The notes beneath the pieces are model-generated. The model was not told where the DNA came from and ran no database searches. It saw only the letters and a program-made list of their open reading frames with translations. Shown in pieces: positions 5,945-8,241 of a stretch of DNA of 8,241 bases (positions are counted from its first letter, which is position 1; the number at the start of each line of letters is the position of its first letter). Position numbers and translations under genes: made by a program. This DNA comes from Actinomycetes bacterium (GTDB lineage Bacteria > Actinomycetota > Actinomycetes > Mycobacteriales > Micromonosporaceae): contig JAEZGP010000365.1 of NCBI GenBank assembly GCA_023437285.1, positions 1-8,241 on the forward strand, read 5' to 3'.

Positions 5945-6811
5945 ATGTACGTCCAGGAGTACCTCGACCGCGGCACCGACCGCCTCGGCCTGCACCACTA
6001 CCCCGCCCCCGACGCCGACACCGTGGCCGTGCTGTGGCCCGCGATGGGCACCCCCGCCGGGTACTACCGCCCGTTCGCCGCCTCGCTCGTGGCCGACGGC
6101 GTCGAGGTCGTGGTCGCCGACCTGCGCGGCACCGGGTCGAGCACGCCGCGTCCCTCCCGCGCCTCCCGCTACGGCATGGCCGAACTCGTCGACGACGTCG
6201 GCGCGGTGCGCCAATGGCTGGCACCGTCGCTGGCCGGCCGCCGGCTGCTGCTGGTCGGGCATTCCCTCGGCGGACAGGCCGCCCTCCTGCACGTCGCGGC
6301 CTCGGCCCCCGGCTCCGTCGCCGGCCTGGCGCTCATCGCCGTCGGCCTGCCGTACTGGCGCACCTACCCCGCGCCGGGCAGTTACGCGGTGCTCGGTTTC
6401 ACCCAGACCATCGCCGGACTGACCACCGCGCTGGGGTTCTGGCCCGGGTGGGCGTTCGGCGGCGTGCAGGCACGCGGCGTGATCGACGACTGGGCGTACA
6501 CCGCACGGCGCGGCCGCTTCCGGCTGATGGGCGACTTCGACGCCGAGGCCGCGCTGGCGGGCGTGACGACCCCGGTACTCGCCGTCAGCGTGGACAACGA
6601 CCGGTACACGCCGGCCACCACTGTGGACCATCTGTGCCGCAAGCTGGTCGCGGCGCCCGTCTCGCGCCGCCATCTCGACGCGGCTTCGGCCACCGGCCCG
6701 TTGGACCACTTCCGTTGGGCACGCGCCACCTCGCCGCTAGCCGGCTGGCTGGGCGACTTCGCACGCACTCTTCCGCAGGGCTTTGACCTGGGTAAACGTG
6801 AGCACGCCTGA
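5945..6811 (+). CDS. Alpha/beta-fold hydrolase
   Basis: A 288-residue protein with an alpha/beta-hydrolase core. The nucleophile elbow GHSLGG (105-110) presents Ser107. The segment VDNDRYTP (216-223) offers Asp217 or Asp219 as the acid, and LDHFRW (253-258) offers His255 as the base. Residues 57-68, ADLRGTGSSTPR, form the strand and loop after beta-4 typical of the family. The stretch 135-195, rich in Tyr, Trp, Phe and Gly, is a likely lid over the substrate pocket. There is no signal peptide, so it is probably cytoplasmic. It resembles the uncharacterised predicted hydrolases of the COG4757 type. It could be an esterase, lipase-like enzyme or thioesterase; the substrate is not readable. It is divergent from the aldehyde dehydrogenase and may share one operator with it, which suggests induction by a common substrate. 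The start ATG is supported by the leaderless box. Confidence 0.87.
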   Translation: MYVQEYLDRGTDRLGLHHYPAPDADTVAVLWPAMGTPAGYYRPFAASLVADGVEVVVADLRGTGSSTPRPSRASRYGMAELVDDVGAVRQWLAPSLAGRRLLLVGHSLGGQAALLHVAASAPGSVAGLALIAVGLPYWRTYPAPGSYAVLGFTQTIAGLTTALGFWPGWAFGGVQARGVIDDWAYTARRGRFRLMGDFDAEAALAGVTTPVLAVSVDNDRYTPATTVDHLCRKLVAAPVSRRHLDAASATGPLDHFRWARATSPLAGWLGDFARTLPQGFDLGKREHA

Positions 6812-6830
6812 ATATGTCCGGCGCGCCTGG

Positions 6831-6836
6831 CAGACT
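6831..6836 (+). promoter_or_regulatory. Weak leaderless -10-like box of the DUF6891-like gene
   Basis: CAGACT stands six bases before the ATG at 6843, the same spacing as other leaderless boxes in the window, but has C in place of the first T. TGAATA (6809-6814), 16 bases upstream, is a weak -35 candidate that overlaps the hydrolase stop codon. No Shine-Dalgarno sequence precedes the ATG. Readthrough from the hydrolase is equally possible. Confidence 0.3.
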
Positions 6837-6842
6837 GGTCCC

Positions 6843-7454
6843 ATGACGACGCCGCTGAGTGCCGATCTCTTCGACGACGTATGCGACTTTGTGACGGCGG
6901 AGGTCACAGCGGGTTACCTGCCGACCGACGCGATCGTCGACGAGGCGCTGGCCCGCTTCGGTCAGCACTCCTCCGATCACGACCGGCTCCGGCGCGCCGC
7001 GCTGTCGGTGGCCGAGCGCGCGATGGGTGCCCACCGCGAGGCGCAGCAGGCGTGGCCCACCCCCACTGACTGCGAGCGCCTCGACGCCGCGTTCGCCGCG
7101 CTGGACAACGCCGGCGTCGTCGCGCGCCAGCACTACAGCTGCTGCGGCACCTGCGGGGCCGATGAGATCCGCGCCGAGTTGCAGCAGGCCCACAAGGCCG
7201 GTCGGCCGGCCCGCGGCTACACCTTCTTCCATGTGCAGGACACGGCGCACGCCATGTCGGGCGAAGGGCTCTATCTCAGCTACGGCGCCCACGAGCCCGG
7301 CTCGGACGCGGCCGTGGCGATCGGCCACGAGGTCGTCGCCGCCCTGCGCGACCACGGCCTGACCCCCGCGTGGAACGGCAAGGTGGCCCACCGGATCCTC
7401 CTGCCGCTCGAATGGCGGCGTCGCCGGGATGACTCCCGGTCATACCGAGGGTAG
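6843..7454 (+). CDS. DUF6891-like conserved hypothetical protein
   Basis: A 203-residue cytoplasmic protein of unknown function. Its N-terminal 70 residues are helical and acidic. The second half resembles the DUF6891 family: an SCCGTCG cluster (Cys100, Cys101, Cys104), then RGYTFFHVQDT (124-134), GLYLSYGA (142-149), a helix with VAIGHEVVAALRDHGL (158-173), and a closing W-x-G ... RILLPLEWRRRR (177-194). The CxxC-like cysteines could bind a metal or form a disulfide; the family has no proven activity that I know of. In-frame translation could begin at TTG 6783, but that would overlap the hydrolase by 29 bases and lacks a ribosome site. ATG 6843, 31 bases after the hydrolase stop, is preferred. 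Its TAG stop is also part of the -10 box of the antitoxin gene. It may be cotranscribed with the hydrolase. Confidence 0.75.
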   Translation: MTTPLSADLFDDVCDFVTAEVTAGYLPTDAIVDEALARFGQHSSDHDRLRRAALSVAERAMGAHREAQQAWPTPTDCERLDAAFAALDNAGVVARQHYSCCGTCGADEIRAELQQAHKAGRPARGYTFFHVQDTAHAMSGEGLYLSYGAHEPGSDAAVAIGHEVVAALRDHGLTPAWNGKVAHRILLPLEWRRRRDDSRSYRG

Positions 7455-7457
7455 GAT
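7429..7457 (+). promoter_or_regulatory. Promoter of the toxin-antitoxin pair
   Basis: ATGACT (7429-7434) matches TTGACA at four of six positions. It is followed by a 17-base spacer and TAGGAT (7452-7457), a near-ideal actinobacterial -10. The antitoxin ATG (7465) lies exactly seven bases further, giving a leaderless transcript. The TAG at the start of the -10 box is the stop codon of the preceding gene, so the promoter is embedded in that gene's 3' end. Confidence 0.6.
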
Positions 7458-7464
7458 GTCCGAC

Positions 7465-7725
7465 ATGACTGCCAAGGTGACTCTCTCCTTCGCGGACGCC
7501 ACGATCGAGACCGCCCGCGAGTCCGCCAAACGCGCCGGCGTGTCCCTGTCGGCGTGGATGGACCGCGCCGCGCAGGAGCGCGTCCTGCGCGAGGTCTTCA
7601 CCGCCCACGCCGACGCCGTCCGCCGCGCCGGGCTCGACAACGACAAGGACGCGCTGGCCGACGAGCAGGACATCGAAGCCGTCGACCGCGTCGTCTTCGG
7701 AGGTGCCCGGCTTGCGCCGAGGTGA
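7465..7725 (+). CDS. Ribbon-helix-helix antitoxin (type II TA)
   Basis: An 86-residue acidic protein. Residues 4-9 (KVTLSF) form the DNA-contacting beta strand. Helix A spans about 12-24, then a GVSLS turn (25-29) and helix B (about 30-46) with SAWMDRAAQ. This is the usual layout of RHH antitoxins paired with PemK/MazF toxins. The C-terminal part (about 50-86), rich in Asp, Glu and Ala, should be the flexible toxin-neutralising tail. RHH dimers normally also bind their own promoter; no clear operator repeat is visible here. The ATG at 7465 is chosen for the leaderless box; ATG 7456 would overlap that box. The TGA at 7723-7725 runs 14 bases into the toxin gene, a classic antitoxin-first arrangement with translational coupling. 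Confidence 0.82.
   Translation: MTAKVTLSFADATIETARESAKRAGVSLSAWMDRAAQERVLREVFTAHADAVRRAGLDNDKDALADEQDIEAVDRVVFGGARLAPR
7698..7704 (+). promoter_or_regulatory. Ribosome binding site that fixes a TTG start for the toxin
   Basis: CGGAGGT lies seven bases before TTG 7712. The in-frame GTG at 7703 sits inside this Shine-Dalgarno sequence and so cannot use it. The site is within the antitoxin coding sequence. Confidence 0.65.
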
Positions 7726-8005
7726 AGTCTGGGTCATCCACGGCACGCGGGCCCGCCTCGGCCTGATCATCAGCTCGGACATCTTCAACAGCACCGACGT
7801 ACCGATCGTCGTGGTGGCGGAGGTCGTCGAACGTGAACGCCTGCGCGACTCGCCCCTCGCCGTCGAACTCGGCGAAGAGCACCTCGTCCTGCCCGACCGC
7901 CTGTCCTCGCCGCTGAAGGTGTGGTTCGTGGAGCAGGTCGACGTCGCCGACACGGACACGATGAACCGCGTCTCGCGCGCCCTGCGCACCATCCAGGACC
8001 TGTAA
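7712..8005 (+). CDS. PemK/MazF-family toxin
   Basis: A 97-residue protein with the SH3-like barrel opening of PemK/MazF toxins: RRGEVW (2-7), then a GLIISSDIFN segment (17-26) and an EQVDV strand (74-78) followed by a C-terminal helix (82-94). The family cuts RNA at short sequences and slows growth until the antitoxin returns. Several usual landmarks are divergent: R-P before the second strand is R15-L16, the PLTS-like catalytic Ser/Thr strand reads VVVAEVV (33-39), and the D-Q-I-R motif reads EQVDV. RNase activity is therefore not assured. The start is TTG 7712 because of CGGAGGT at 7698-7704, a weak start codon that would keep toxin below antitoxin. It overlaps the antitoxin by 14 bases and depends on its translation. 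GC content matches its neighbours, so no transfer signature is seen. Confidence 0.8.
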   Translation: MRRGEVWVIHGTRARLGLIISSDIFNSTDVPIVVVAEVVERERLRDSPLAVELGEEHLVLPDRLSSPLKVWFVEQVDVADTDTMNRVSRALRTIQDL

Positions 8006-8012
8006 CCCGATG

Positions 8013-8033
8013 CGCGGCCGTCACCCGGCCGCG
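8013..8033. terminator. GC hairpin between convergent toxin and trpD
   Basis: CGCGGCCG (8013-8020) pairs perfectly with CGGCCGCG (8026-8033) around a TCACC loop: eight G-C pairs, seven bases after the toxin stop and eight bases from the trpD stop. There is no U tract on either strand. The position suggests a terminator usable in both directions. Confidence 0.6.
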
Positions 8034-8041
8034 TGCGTCCG

Positions 8042-8241
8042 TCAGGCGGTGGGGGCCAGTGATCTGGCCAGCGTCACCCAGCGGTCCAGGGTCGCCGCCG
8101 CCGAACCGGAGTCGATCGCCTTCTCCGCCCGGGCCACCCCGTCGCGCAGCGCGTCGACGATGTCGCCGCCGAGCGCGCCCTCGTAGGCGGCCAGGCCGGC
8201 CGCCGCGTTGGCCACCACGGCGTCGCGGACCGGGCCGGACT
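8042..8241 (-). CDS. trpD: Anthranilate phosphoribosyltransferase, C-terminal end (5' truncated)
   Basis: Translating the minus strand from the window edge gives 66 codons in one open frame ending at TGA (8044-8042). The visible protein begins with GPVRDAVVANAAAGL, closely matching the late conserved G-P-x-R-D-x-V-x-x-N-A-A-A segment of TrpD. It then shows the helix with ARAEKAIDSGSAA and closes with LDRWV. TrpD transfers phosphoribose from PRPP to anthranilate, the second committed step of tryptophan synthesis. The catalytic glycine-rich PRPP loop lies outside the window. No other trp gene is seen here, so it appears detached from the trp operon, as is common in actinomycetes. Confidence 0.85.
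   Translation of the reverse strand, partial: SGPVRDAVVANAAAGLAAYEGALGGDIVDALRDGVARAEKAIDSGSAAATLDRWVTLARSLAPTA

Noticed and set aside
6783..6842. TTG start giving a longer DUF6891-like protein
   Set aside because: It overlaps the hydrolase by 29 bases without a Shine-Dalgarno sequence. The ATG at 6843 sits after the hydrolase stop with leaderless-type spacing.
7703..7711. GTG start for the toxin
   Set aside because: This GTG is part of the Shine-Dalgarno sequence CGGAGGT, which is ideally spaced from TTG 7712, and MRRGEVW matches the usual toxin N-terminus.
7429..8005. The toxin-antitoxin pair as part of a mobile element
   Set aside because: There are no terminal repeats, transposase, integrase or tRNA attachment site, and codon bias matches the neighbouring genes.

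Overview
The window is very GC-rich, and its third codon positions are almost always G or C. It uses GTG and TTG starts, and several genes have an ATG 6-7 bases after a TAnnnT box, the actinobacterial leaderless pattern. Gene content and style suggest a filamentous actinomycete, most likely of the Micromonosporaceae (Actinoplanes/Micromonospora type). The genus is an inference. No tRNA, rRNA, IS element, CRISPR array or long repeat is visible.

Layout. Positions 1-582 hold the C-terminal part of a DEDDh-exonuclease/UvrC-like repair protein, followed by a strong imperfect hairpin (607-647). Positions 747-3171 and on to 4007 carry a nucleotide-centred run on the + strand: a RelA/SpoT homologue (RSH), a Nudix hydrolase, and a sugar-phosphate-type nucleotidyltransferase whose GTG overlaps the Nudix stop by 4 nt. 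A free-standing Lrp/AsnC effector-binding (RAM) domain protein follows at 4048-4335, apparently from its own promoter. It converges on a minus-strand aldehyde dehydrogenase (4351-5895). The dehydrogenase is divergent from an alpha/beta hydrolase (5945-6811). The 40-50 bp between them hold two back-to-back promoters and a TetR-type inverted repeat. Then come a DUF6891-like protein (6843-7454) and a ribbon-helix-helix antitoxin/PemK-MazF-like toxin pair (7465-8005). A GC hairpin separates the toxin from the convergent, truncated 3' end of trpD.

How the genes may work together. The RSH keeps every expected residue of the alarmone hydrolase (HD) site, but several conserved synthetase positions are altered and there is no C-terminal ACT domain. 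It is therefore predicted to act mainly as a hydrolase or as a divergent enzyme. Its position beside a Nudix hydrolase and a nucleotidyltransferase suggests a small nucleotide or alarmone handling module. This is the least ordinary part of the window and the best candidate for something undescribed, though the functional link is inferred only from gene order. The second item of note is the compact regulatory architecture: leaderless starts, stop codons that double as -10 boxes, and one palindrome able to control two divergent genes.
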